From: Corythucha ciliata
Taxonomy: Eukaryota > Arthropoda > Insecta > Hemiptera > Tingidae
DNA length: 64,000 nucleotides
NCBI GenBank assembly: GCA_038030265.1
Contig: CM075941.1
Location: 59,187,952-59,251,951 of the forward strand
Reading direction: 5' to 3'
Shown piece after piece: positions 1 to 11,283 of the stretch. Both the position numbers and the translations under genes were made by a program. The notes under the pieces were generated by a model, which worked only from the letters and a program-made list of their open reading frames with translations, made no database searches and was not told where the DNA came from. The number at the start of each line of letters is the position of its first letter. Positions within the stretch are counted from its first letter, which is position 1.

Positions 1-469
1 AAAAAAAAAAAAAAAACCTGTTTATGAGCAACCCAGCTGGAAGCCCTGCCCTGCAGTAGTAAGAGAGAGAGTGAGAGAGAAAAAAAAATGCAAAACCAAA
101 ATCAACTCGAATTGGACCCCCAAAAACTTAGATTAAGGGATTAACGTAAAAACTTCCAAGTATAGACATGATGTAAGATAAGTAGGACAGGAATTTAGTA
201 TGTAAATAAATGAGTTTAAAAGATTTGGTCGCTTAAGAGTAGTAAAATAAGACATAGGTAAAGTTTGTGACAACCCCGGGAAGTTTAGGGTTCGCGTATA
301 GTAAGACGGATACAATTTTTCATGAATACCAGGCCGACGCGGCCTGACGAGGCATGAGGAAAAAAATAACGTTTTGAGGAAAAGAAAGGAAAATGAGAAC
401 ATAGAGGAGTCCCATTTAAGGCTAAAGTGGACGACAAGTGTGCGAGAGAGACGGAATATAGCCGTAGCG
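1..469. other. Non-coding flank, nothing recognised
   Basis: Starts with a run of 16 A, followed by a short GA-rich stretch (about 60-90). Open frames here are short and show no family motif. Confidence 0.5.
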
Positions 470-798
470 ATTCTACCTCTCACGGCCGCAAAAATTCGCC
501 GATTTTGTTTTTGTAAATTGATTCCTACTCATTGATGCCAACAATTTTAAGGAAATTGGGTCGCTGATTTTTAAAATGACTCTAGCCCATAACATTTTAA
601 ATTCAAAATTTGAAAAAATACATTTTTGGAGAAAACTGGATTATGCCACGAAGCAGCGTAAAATCTTGAATACGGAATGATTTTTTTTTTTTTTTTTCGT
701 CTGAAAACGTCGCCCGAAAGAGAAAAATGCGACATCAAAAAGAAAAGCCGCCTCAAAGCCAGGGAGGTCACGGTGGTGTGTACGGGAGGGGTCCCTCG
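470..798 (-). repeat. Dispersed repeat, copy 1 (inverted partner at 14.4 kb)
   Basis: Read on minus, this stretch matches 14444-14757 on plus over about 315 bp, by eye roughly 85-90 percent. Shared landmarks are CCTCCCGTACACACCACC, CATTTTTCTCTTTCGGGCGA, the AAGATTTTACGCTGCTTC block and ATCAATGAGTAGGAATCA. The P-like element starts only 130 bp further on. No coding capacity was seen; probably a non-autonomous element of unknown class. Confidence 0.75.
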
Positions 799-923
799 AA
801 CGCCGCGCCGCCTTCTCAGCTAAGCTCCTTCTTTTGCACTCACGTGCTCCAGGAATTAGTTTCATTATAGCACCGCATTTATTTCTCATAGCTTATCAAT
901 TAATTAATAGTAGCTTATCAATA

Positions 924-1018
924 GTAGGCTCCAAGGTGACTAAACTTTACTATAGGTGCCGCAGATTTCCCCCTGCCCATCGGGCGGGAGGGGTGGAGAC
1001 TGACGTCACCAGCAGTCC
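924..1018 (+). repeat. Left terminus of P-like element: TSD, TIR and subterminal repeat
   Basis: Target duplication GTAGGCTC at 924-931, terminal inverted repeat at 932-966, and subterminal motif ACGTCACCAGCAGTCC at 1003-1018. The TIR interior holds CTATAGGTGCCGCAGAT, identical to the right end. The subterminal pair may serve as an internal transposase contact; that role is inferred from the P-element family. Confidence 0.9.
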
Positions 1019-2493
1019 TTTGCTCCCGATTGCTCACCGTAGAGCAGCAGAGCAAGTTAATTTTGAAATTGAAGTTTATGATTTCTCAAAAATCACAACC
1101 ATAGAGGTAGAATACATGGAGGGAACCTTGATTGGGAAGGGGTGTTGGAGGGGGGTGCATATTGACCACATGGATGAAGTGTGGAAGTGCGGGGGTGTCC
1201 CTTATTTTTATAACCTGCACTACGTAAACTTCTCCAATAAACAAACTTGTTATCTTTTATTTGTGAACATTCCCGTTGGCTTAATTAATTCCGTAGAATC
1301 TGTGATATTAGTGTGAATTCATCTTGAAGAACTTTTTTAACTTATGATTTTGAATTCAAACGATTCGTGCCACTGTCACCCTGTACAAAGAAATTGATTT
1401 CTTTGTTTTTTGAGCGTCAAATAGAATGTGAACTCTACAGTTGTTAAACCGTTCTTGCCTTTCTCTGTCTTATATTATGCCTGTCATCTCTAATGAGCAC
1501 AGATTCAGTGTAGCTGTCTTGCTGTCTATGCCATCAATAAATATAAACCTACCAAGAACTTCGTCGGACTATCTAAGGCTAGTGTATTGCACAAACCGAC
1601 CCCACCCGGGTCAGCCGCTATTTCACGAAACGCGGAGTTTGCCAGGTATAAATAAAGTACAGTGGGCTGTGGAAGCGAACCGCAACCACATAAGCTTATA
1701 TAGCTTAGAAAATATACCGTATATACTTCCGAAAAGTGATGAAGTTTGTGGTGGTGAGGAAATACGTAGAAAGAAATTGAGCACGAGTACAAAAGCCGAG
1801 TGAAACGCTTTACGGCATGACCCCCGCTACGTATCCTTCGTTTCGTCCTTTTTCGACTTTACACATTGAAGTGGATGACACCGGGCGTTTTATTGCGGAA
1901 GAAGTTCCCAGAAATTTGACACACGAGCTCCGAAAGTTATATGTATCATATTTTCATAGTTTCCTGATTCGCCCAAATACATCTTCAAGAAAACTAAAAC
2001 AATATTTTTGAATCGCCATGTTTTCGAGGCAGATTATAGTTGGTGATTATTTCAAGTCAAAGCCGAGTATGCCAACGATTCCGTGCGAAAAGGGTACAAA
2101 TCGTATATCATCGTGATTGTAAAATGTCACACATTCTGAGAAACTCTTATTAATCCCGTTGGCTAGCCAGAGGCGGAGGAAGTGAACATTGAGGGCATTG
2201 AGAGAGCAAGAATCTGAGTAGTTCAGATTTCACCCCCCCCCCCCCAAATACAATTTTTTTGGTCAATTATGCCTACACGTGAAAAAATACAATTGTTGGG
2301 GCCAAAAACCCAAATTTACCGCTTCTTCGTGAAATTCTCTTGTTTCAGGATTAATTATCCTGGGTAATTTGTGGTCTAACGACACAATATTAGATAAACG
2401 ACGAGTTATAAGCTAAATCGGCTACACCGGCCATAAAATGGCGTATTCACACTATTCAGAGCAGAAACATGGAGGGAAGAGCATGAGTATGCC
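1019..2493. other. Interior of P-like element, non-coding
   Basis: No open frame here has a recognisable motif, and the frames overlap one another in several phases. A C12-14 tract lies near 2232. This is the far 3' flank of the transposase inside the same element. Confidence 0.5.
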
Positions 2494-2875
2494 ATGAAAT
2501 GTACTTTTCCCTCTGAACCAAAATGCCCATTGAGCACATTAAAATATAATTTTCGTGGGTTTAGCCCTTTCAAAGCCCAAATTTCGTGGATTTTGATCCC
2601 AAAGAACCACATTTCTCGGGTTTTAATCACCAAAAAAGGACAACCAGGAGGAAACAGTCACATTCCCCTTCTTTATGTCTTGACTGCAATTGTCTTGGTT
2701 AGATGGCTATAGAATTGACAGTTTTCACCCCTTTAAGCCCAAATTTCAGAGATTTCACCATTTGAAAAAACAATTTTGCAGGATTGACTCCCTCAAAATT
2801 CAAGTTTGTGGGGTTGACTCATTAAAAATTCATATTTTACGGAGTTCAAGAAAGCAATTTCCCTATTGTACCTGA
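2494..2875 (+). repeat. AT-rich ~30-bp minisatellite family B, copy 1
   Basis: Successive units resemble AATTTCGTGGATTTTGATCC followed by CAAA and AACC blocks, with a period near 30 bp. The part from about 2655 to 2870 also aligns on the opposite strand with 61280-61505: both carry GACTGNAATTGTCTTGGTTAGAT and GGGGTTGACTCATTAAAAA blocks. The copy lies inside the P-like element, so it was carried along or inserted there. Confidence 0.7.
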
Positions 2876-4038
2876 ATTTTGAGTTTCTGGGGCAAAATTA
2901 ATTGTACGTTACTGTGCCTCGGAAATTGTCCCTACCTACCCGGTATACCCCTAATAACGGAAACAGGAATCTCTTCGTTGTTGTATAAGGTTATAAAGGT
3001 TTGATTCATGAGGTCCATTCTAACGGACAATTGAAGCGGAGGAGATCAATAGCGTTTTTAAAGAGGACTCCATGCCAACTTACCATGAATAGGGGAAGAG
3101 AAACGTAAACGTAAACGTTTGACCAACCGCGTATCCGTATAGTAAGTGCAAAGTAAAGTAGCGACGACGGTAGGTCTTGAGCTTGAAACGCAGGCGGTGT
3201 AGCGGTTTGTTTTTCATGGCAGACTGTAAACCGGTACACTGCCGGTAAAACCGGTAGAACATGACGTTAAGGAGAGAGAGAGAGAGAGAATAAATGGACT
3301 GAACAAAAGCCTTGACAATATAACTTGAAAACAACTTTATTTCTTGTCGTTTCATCGTTATTTGAATTATTCGTATTGTGTCCATCAACTCACTAATGAT
3401 ACATGCCTTTTACGTAGAATTAGTGCCGTTATTTGATATTATATCACAGTATAGTGAATGACTCTTCATCAGAGAATAAATTTTCATCTCATGTGCATCA
3501 CCCAGCCTATATGTAGTGATCATCACTTGGGGCTGACCCCGTATCAGGCCTCGTCAGGATCACTCAAACGCAATACGTTACTTTGAAATGTAGGGATACA
3601 TATGTTAAGGTTAAATTGCGTACACCAGTAAAAGTAGACATTGCTGGAAATGTGCACATTTTCACTGCCAAATGTACATTTCACCGGTTGATGTGAAAAT
3701 TTGCCGGGCAATGTGAACTTTTACCGTCTTCTCACATTACCTTAGCACATATACATAAAATAAGGAAAAAAGCACTTTGCACCCCATAATCATATTAGGG
3801 AGTTTTACCATCAGCTCCGGTCGTTAAATTAATCGTTGCTATAAGTTCTAGATAATCTGGATATGTAACGGGTGATTTATTGGAAAGGGTGCTAAACCTC
3901 CCTGTTTTAAAATCAGAACACGCTATTATTAGGGCGCAAAACAAAGCATAATTACCTCGTAACCAGTTATTCCTTTGCTGAAGCAAATACATGAACACTA
4001 TGATTCTTGCATAGTCTCGTAATGTAGGAAGACACAAA

Positions 4039-4073
<35 letters not shown>

Positions 4074-4852
4074 TATTATTACTTCCATGTTCCCTTAGGA
4101 AATTTAAGTATGAACATGTGACAAAGAGATGTGAGTATTTTGCCGTTTTTCATGTTTGTTTTTTTAGAACTGAGATGTTGTAATGTCTCCTTTAAGTTGT
4201 TTCGGACTGTGGATGCCTTGAGAATGGGGTGCATTATCCCGAAACTAGTCGGCATATTAAATAAAATGAATGTGTTACTCAAGAAAATAGTTCATTACCT
4301 AAAGGAAATATGGTTTTCGTGAAAAAAATCGAGTTCGAGATGACTTCAAATTCGTGGCACACAATCTCATAAAGGTTGGGAAAAGTCGTATTCCGTCATG
4401 CCGGAGTGGCATGCCGTCGGTTTATTGTTGTTGTTTTCGATGTGTTCGTTGTTGTTGTTGTGGTTAATTTCGAAGAAGCTATGATCAGAGGCTGCTTCTA
4501 TCAACTTCTCAAACGATTCGGTCAAAAAAGTTGGGAGAAGTTGCTGTCCTGGACTATACATATAACCTCTCAAGGCCGGGGTCCTTCCCTACCTTATCTC
4601 CAAACGGAAAAATCTGGTTACCGTGCCACAATCAAACGAAGTAGCAGTTACTCAGTTGGGTACCTATAATAATAATAGGTCCCTATTGAACTGCCTAATT
4701 TATAATTAGATTCCTGATATCGTCTGCAATGTTTAACCATGCATGTGGGAAGGAAAGTAAGGCAATATACCATTTTGCACGTAAGGCTAAACCTAGAAGA
4801 CTAGGATTGTAATACGGTCGAGTAAATTGCCAGCAACTTTACCTTTCCTAAG
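2876..4852. other. 3' flank of transposase inside P-like element, non-coding
   Basis: Holds a (GA)n run at about 3271-3289, a short degenerate repeat around 3640-3730 built on AATGTGAAAATTTGCCGG-like units, and a (TTA)n microsatellite at about 4039-4082. Open frames of 60-100 codons carry no family motif. Confidence 0.5.
4039..4082. repeat. (TTA)n microsatellite
   Basis: About 14 ATT/TTA trinucleotides with one interruption (ACT). The isoleucine-rich open frame on minus here is only a translation of the repeat. Confidence 0.95.
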
Positions 4853-4858
4853 TTTATT
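4853..4858 (-). promoter_or_regulatory. Candidate polyadenylation signal of the P-like transposase
   Basis: AATAAA on minus, about 70 nt downstream of the TAG stop at 4929-4927. It is the first such hexamer after the stop and sits at a usual distance for a short 3' UTR. Confidence 0.5.
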
Positions 4859-4926
4859 TTAACCCTTTAAATAGAGTAACAGAACTATGAAAACAAACAA
4901 AATATAGTTAGGAAAGAAACAGAACT

Positions 4927-7900
4927 CTAATGACCTTGAAATATAATAGCCTTTGTTCGAATATGGCGGGTAGTGTCTCTCTGCATTTCACCTGTTTTTG
5001 TTTTACCAACATAATACAACCTGACATTAAAATATTCTAAAAGAATGCATTTAATCAGAACTGTTCTGTGATCATCGGGAAATATTTGTCCCTGGATGTG
5101 GGCAGTCAAGTTAGCAAATACACTATATTGAACGTCACGCATGGCCAGCACAAGTAATCGTGCAAGACCATTGCGTTCCAGCAATTTGCCTTCGGCTTGA
5201 ACCTGCCTCAATTTACTTTCTGCAATCTTGCAAAGCGAAATAACATCTTCGGAAGGCACGATCAAACCACCCCTACTCTTCCTGGCTATCAAGGCTGGTA
5301 CCTCTCGACTATTTGATGGTTGGAACATTGCTTCGGCGCAAGCTGCACACTTCATCTGCCGAGTCAGTTTGCGCTGAACAAATCCAGCAATGTACTCAAC
5401 GACGTTAGTCACTTCAGGTGATATAGCATCAGGTAGAGCGGAGTATGTGTGATCTAGCTCTTCCGGCGAATAGTCGCAAACCAAGTTGCATTTTATCAGT
5501 CGGGTCTTTTCTGAAAATTCAGAACTAGTACTAGGAACTGTGAGAATGGTAGTATGGTCAAGCGGCGCTACATTGGCTCCCGGAGAGACTATATTAACCT
5601 GAGCGTGAGCAAACAGTCGCTTGTAGGCAGCTGTGAACTGAACTGTACTAGGGTTATTGTTGTACCCTCCTTTGCTTCTAATGGCACTGAAGAACATTTC
5701 CAAGTGATCTTGGCTTAATGCGTACGTCATTAAAAATTGCATTGGAGGAGAGTCGACAAGAATTAAGTCATTAACCAAGGCTTTCACTGATTCTACTGTA
5801 ATTAAGAACCCAAGGAATCCAGTGTATTTTTTACTTTCAAGAATTGGAATACCTGCAGGAGTTCTCAATCCCTTTATATAAGACAAAATTTCGTCGAACA
5901 AGTCGAAGTATAACTTCACATTGTCCTTTTTGATGGGGGCCTTGAACTGTTTCCCCATCAAATTGCGACTGTTCAATGCATCGAACAAGTCGTTAAATTT
6001 TTTTATAAAGGTTACTGTTGCCCCACTACCTTTGAATGCGATATTTTTTGCATCGAATTCAAGGTATGTCAAAGCGTCAGCTACGCTATTGCTAAGAGTT
6101 TGCGCAGCAAGACTAACTTTCATGGGCTGTTTTTTCCAATTAACATGTCGACTACGTAATTTATTCCCATAATGTACCCCTAAGCCTGCTTGCAGTTTTT
6201 CTAGTTCATCAATGTACTGCCATTTTATTTCTTCACCATTCTCATTTTTTAATGTACCTATGGAGGACAGGGAATTCCTCACAAGTTTGAGCATGTGACA
6301 TGCGTCGAGAACGATACAAATTTTTCTACCATTGTGATTGAAAGAAGGGCGCATGTCACTTGCTTTTAGCGAAGCTCCCAATTGTCCAGCCATAGACAAA
6401 TTCACTATCGTGCCGTCGAAAGTCAAGGAGACTACTTCAATCCCAGAAGGTTCGATAAAATCGAGCGCTTTCTTCACTAAAGTAGCCCTTTCCGTGGCAC
6501 TTAACCCATCTATAAAGAAATACCCAATGGGTAGTTTCCAGCTGGCATTGAGAGCTTTTAGCATAAATACATAAGCCTCTTTGGCAGCTGGAAATTCTTC
6601 ACCATGAAGGCCCGTTCCGAGGTCAATTATGCCTTGAAATTGTTTCCCATCCCACTCAACATGTTTTCGAATGGACATGTCATCCACGATAAGGGAGCAA
6701 AATACTTTTTGGGGGCTTGATTTGGCTAGGTTGCTCAATGTTTTGAAGCTTTCCATCGTGAAACCTGACGTGGTGTCCATTTTCGCAAACCACTTAGCGA
6801 GGGTTTTTGGGTGAGGCGACGACGATGAAAAGCTTTTCCTGATGAAATCGTAAGCCTTTGGCGAGTAAAAATGCAGAGCTAGGGCAAATGTGCGTAATTC
6901 AGGCGAAATTGTGGACGTAGGGACGACGGCTCTTTTTAATAATTCAGCCGCGGGTCCTGGCAAAGCCGCCTATAAATCGGAGAGTTAGAAGGAAATTCAC
7001 CATGAAAGTCGGTACTCGAATCAATATTTACCTCGAGGACACCAACAGCTGATTCAGAAACTAGTCCTCTTTCCTTCAACTCTCCGATAACGTCCTGGAG
7101 GTTAGCCACTCTTGACAACAGTCGCTTCTTAGATTTTCTCAGGTATTCGTTTGACTTCCGAAGTGACGCGATTTGTTTTTTGGCTAATCTAAAACTTTCG
7201 AGGGCTTTTGTTGGACTAGCCATATCCGGAGACCGGTAATCATCAAAGTAGCTAGAATGATCACAGGAATAGGACTTATTGTTAGTAAATAATAATTTCA
7301 TGCAATCCTACATTTTCACACTCACTGTTTTCGATCGGAACGTCGAGGAGTAGCAAAATAGCTAGTTTCAGGAGCCGACGATGCATGACCATCACCAATA
7401 CCTTCAGGAGATAGGCGATCTTCGTGCATGGACTCTACTATCGGTGAAGAGTATCCTGCAGAGAAGAAATAATCAGAAAAATTGTGAAATGAAGTACAAC
7501 CAACTAATTATCAAAAATCATGAAGTATACGAATCACCGCAACCTAAATTAGCCTTGAATACCGGAAAGGAATTTAAATAGGAAGAGGAAAAGGACACAT
7601 GTTGGATGAGCTGTTCAAGAACCACGGCAAGTAATGGGAAATTTCTACTAGGAGACTGTGAGAGGGGTATCAGGGAATTATTTAGCTGAATTTTGTCGTT
7701 TGAAGACCGTCAACCATGGGGACTAGAGCGTGAAAGCTGCGGTCCATTCCAACGGTAATAATTTCGCCCCCGAAGCGACCGGAGTGACCGCTCGTTGCTG
7801 TTGTTCTTATATGATGAGTTTGGTAGGGGCAAGTAGGGTTGGCCCTTTCCTGTGAGCGAAGGTTTAATAATAATGTTTTTCAGTCAAGGAAACATTTCAC

Positions 7901-10200
7901 TCCTTTTAAGAGGGCAACAATACCCCTAAAATCACTAACTAAATGCCTTTCCGACGGCCACTAGCACACCTGGAGTATAGGTGGCTAGCTATCAGTTTTA
8001 TAATTGTTCATATTGGGAAAGTTAAACGTACCTGAAGTATCTTGGGGAAGAACGTAGCATTCGTTTCCGTCCAAAGAAACTGGACTGGCCACAATCATCT
8101 CTTCATCTTGGCATTCGACAATAGCAACTAAAATAAGTAACACGAATGAATAAATAATAAATAACATAAATACATAAGAAGCAATGAATCAGTAAAAAAC
8201 CATGATCAGATGATCAGTAAAAAACCAGAGCTACTTCAGAAAAATTAACAATATAATAATAGCTATCAGCCAAATGTTTAAAGGAAAACTATGCAATGAT
8301 CAACTTTGATATTATTGACTGTGTGTTTTTGGTTGATGAATGAGCAGAATAAAATTCTATAAGATGGGCTAACAACCGTGAGTAGTCCATGCCCAACAAA
8401 AAAATAGCTATCCATAAAGCGAGGGAAGAGGACTGCTTGCTAATGTTTTTCATTATATCAAAAAACGCTCATTTTCTTATGGAAGAAGTGGGATAATAAA
8501 ATTTCACTTCAGGCTGTCGGAAAGAGTGCATTTCATTTCTTATATAAGGATGCCCTAAGCCGTCCCAGAAGTAATAATTTTGATACCATAATTTGTTTCA
8601 TTGTGTACCATTTCATAAATGTTTGAACCTCCCTCACACTGTTTGCCGCAGGCTTTGTTTGAGCCGAACTTCTTCCCCTATTGTCACCACCCTCTCTTCA
8701 ACAATTTAGAAAAGTTTCGGTGGTTTTCGAAGGGCCGAATTTTAAGATAAACGTGTGAATTTTGGCAAATTTTTCAAAGTATATCCCCTATTGCATCCCC
8801 TCCCCTAATCAACTTTTTAGAAAAATGTAGATGGTAATCGAAGGCCTTTGATACATTACATTTTTGAGCTGGATTTTGAAGCGCTGGGATACACTAGTGC
8901 CGTTTGGCGATTTTAAAACTTGCATCCCTTATTATCCCCCCCCCTTTAATTTTTGATACATCTCTATAGTAATTTCTGGATTAATGGATTTATGGATCAA
9001 TGGAGTATGTTGCATTAAATTTTTGAACCAAATCTTGATGTGGTAGGATCAACGTGTGAATTTTACCATTTTTTTGACATTTTATTCCCTGTTTTAACTC
9101 CCCTCCTTAACTTTTTCTACAAATCTCAATGTTAATCGATGGCTTTTGTTAAATTACATTTTTGAGCCGACTTTGGGAGGGCTAGGATGTACTAGTCAAC
9201 TCAAACAATTAAAATGGGAATCGAGGGCTATTATAAATTTATAACATGGAATATGATGCCTCTAGAATCAACTGGAGAATTTTGGTGATTTTTTAACCAT
9301 TTCAAACCCCCACATTCCCCCACTTCCCAAACAGATTTGGCCCAAATGGAATACCGACCGATGTCTTATGACTTACTGGTTTTTGGGTCAAAGCTAGTTC
9401 CGCTAAATTAATATTTGAGGGTTATCGTGCAGGGTTGAGTCAATTTTTCACCTAATTTTACTGTAACTATCAAGGAATTTTTCTGGGGAAGCTGTAGACA
9501 TCCACTCATTTAACACATGGAAATGGAAGTGAGAGAGAATCCCCCCCCCATCCCATCAATGGCGGCTCCGTATTAAAGACGGCATTAATGACGTAAGTAA
9601 TTAACAGTAACTGAGAATTGATTTCCATAATCTCAGTGTAAGTGCGATGGCATACTACTTTTACCGCCGACGGGTAAAACACCACCAAAGAACGTCTTTA
9701 AAGTTGAAAAAATTTACCTGGTTCATAAGCATCCGTAAGTGTCGATTGGCCGTCTCCATTCTTGTGAGAGTCTTTAGTGCATGTTTCTATGAGCCAGGCA
9801 TTATTTCGTATTTCTTCTTCTTCTTCAGAATCTTTATGAAGTTTTCCGTACTCTCTTTGACTTGTGGTTGGAAATTTTAGGTGAACGCTGGGAACGGCAT
9901 CACTTCTGAGGCGACTCTTAAAGTGTTTGCTCCTCGGATGTTTTCCGAATACATAAGAATTTGGAGTAAAATGATCGGAGCATATGGCCGAGGACTCTTT
10001 TATGGAATCCAAGTTTATCCCCAAAGCTTCTAACCATTCCCTCCTAAGCCACGGTTTCGTCGGAAATCTTTTAAAATAATTAGCGGATATTATTTGGAAG
10101 TACATATAATATTATACAACGTAAAAAGGCAAACTTACCCATGAAAAGATGCATTTTCGGAATTGCGGGAGCTTCTGCCGCGCACCATGCACTTCCTCAT
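4927..10200 (-). CDS. P-element/THAP9-like transposase, six exons, 966 aa, open throughout
   Basis: Exons on minus: 10200-10139, 10067-9718, 8127-8032, 7455-7326, 7251-7032 and 6969-4927. All five introns have GT..AG borders, every phase matches, and the total of 2901 nt gives exactly 967 codons with the stop. Residues 1-80 form a THAP zinc finger with C4, C50, H53 and the AVPS signature at 78-81, but position 9, normally the second cysteine, is Arg. Exon 5 (about 213-286) is a basic coiled coil. Exon 6 carries the RNase H-like core: DDMSIRK near 382, LDACHMLKL near 507 and SQDHLEMFFS near 705, the last matching the family's conserved acidic motif. A late CxxC (KCAACAEAM) follows YIAGF. It would cut and rejoin the flanking element in the nucleus. 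The start was chosen because THAP domains begin within a few residues of the first Met. Confidence 0.88.
8590..9470. repeat. Degenerate tandem repeat (about 130-170 bp units) in transposase intron 2
   Basis: The second intron of the P-like transposase (9717-8128) is filled by divergent repeats. Recurrent anchors are ACATTTTTGAGC near 8855 and 9153, with a variant near 9022, and GTGTGAATTTT near 8753 and 9053, each followed by a T/C-rich stretch with CCCCTCC. I count four to five units. Nothing in them looks coding. Confidence 0.65.
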
Positions 10201-10540
10201 TTCACCAACACTTTTTCGTAGTGAAAAACAAAATAGGAAGAAAGTACCAAGGAGTTTTGTACTTAAAGTGAAAGTTAAATCACTCGGTGCCGGCCGGCGC
10301 TTTCAGAAAAGTGACAAGCATGGAGGATAAAATAATAAACACATGGTGGCCGGGTTTTATTTCTTCGCTTGATTAGATGGGAGATGGATGGGAGGTTACA
10401 ATTTTTTAAAATAAGGGACAGAAATAAAACCTATTCATATGCCGTCGTATTGGAACCAGACTCCCTCCATGTTATATTATCTCTATGATCACAACCCAAT
10501 AACAATTAATGACGTACTAGGTCTAGCGCAATGGCGGTTG

Positions 10541-10613
10541 GGACTGCAAGTGACGTAGGTGAAGGAAAGTGATCTGCGGCACCTATAGAAAATTTAGGCA
10601 CCTTGGTAGGCTC
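10541..10613 (-). repeat. Right terminus of P-like element: subterminal repeat, TIR and TSD
   Basis: Read on minus: target duplication at 10606-10613, terminal inverted repeat at 10605-10572, and subterminal motif ACGTCACTTGCAGTCC at 10556-10541. The 340 bp between this terminus and the transposase start codon (10200) must hold the promoter. No clear TATA box or initiator was picked out there. Confidence 0.9.
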
Positions 10614-11283
10614 TGTAAATCCATTTTTTATTTATCAAGTTGAGCTTCGCCATGGCAACTTACATTTTCAAACAGTTCAAGCAAAGGAGGAGGGGAATAG
10701 ACAAGTAATTCGGAAATAATTATCACGTTAATCCAATAACGCTTTCCCAGATTTATACCTGTATATGTATATTACCTGCACTATAGGTTCATACAGGATT
10801 TTTCAGATAGGTGAAAGTATAGTAACTTTTAAAGTTTACGTGCCCCAGTTGTCGCAACTGTTGTCCCAGTTGTTGTTCCAACTTCCAAGCCCATTGAGAA
10901 TTTCAGTAATACATTTATGAACAGCAATATTATTTTATGTATCATTTTCCAAAGGTCGAAATTAAGTTGTTCAACTATGGTCGTACAAGCCTTAAAAAAC
11001 AGGTTAAGAATTTCAAACATGTTGGGTTCGGAATACATATATACAGGGTGGATCCATATAAGTGTGACAAAAATTTTTGGGTAAAACTACGTTAAAAGTG
11101 GAGTAAATTGGTACCTTCGGAAGTGTCCTACGTCGATCCGTTCCGGAGTTATGATTTTTTGTGTGTTTAAAAAAGTAACCAATGCTTGCTTCAAAAAATC
11201 CGCAATTTCTCGGCTTATATCGCACCAAATCCAAAACGTGATGCCATTTTCAGAAACTACGGAACATTTCCTTTAGGATAGAG
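10614..11283. other. Non-coding spacer between P-like element and foldback element
   Basis: Contains ACAGGGTGGATCCATATAAG at about 11043-11062, which resembles an end sequence seen on many insect repeats, but no partner terminus was found. No supported gene. Confidence 0.4.

Larger units (their letters stand above)
932..10605 (-). mobile_element. Complete P-element-like (THAP9-type) DNA transposon
   Basis: The element is 9674 bp. Its left end (932-966) reads CAAGGTGACTAAAC.. inward, and its right end (10572-10605) reads CAAGGTGCCTAAAT.. inward on minus. About 31 of 35 positions match, with one 1-bp indel. The octamer GTAGGCTC occurs at 924-931 and again at 10606-10613 as a perfect target-site duplication; 8 bp is the length known for P elements, whose termini also start CA. 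A second inverted pair lies inside the termini (1003-1018 with 10541-10556, 14 of 16 matching), as the subterminal repeats of P elements do. The transposase gene fills 4927-10200 on minus. The remaining 4 kb (932-4926) has no convincing gene and includes dispersed repeats, so later insertions probably enlarged the element. Confidence 0.9.

Noticed and set aside
4367..4669. ORFs on both strands rich in Asn or Val
   Set aside because: Derived from a GTT/AAC-rich stretch (about 4424-4463); no conserved features.
7381..7581. 66-codon plus-strand ORF opposite transposase exon 4
   Set aside because: It lies over a minus-strand exon with matching splice phases and has no motif.
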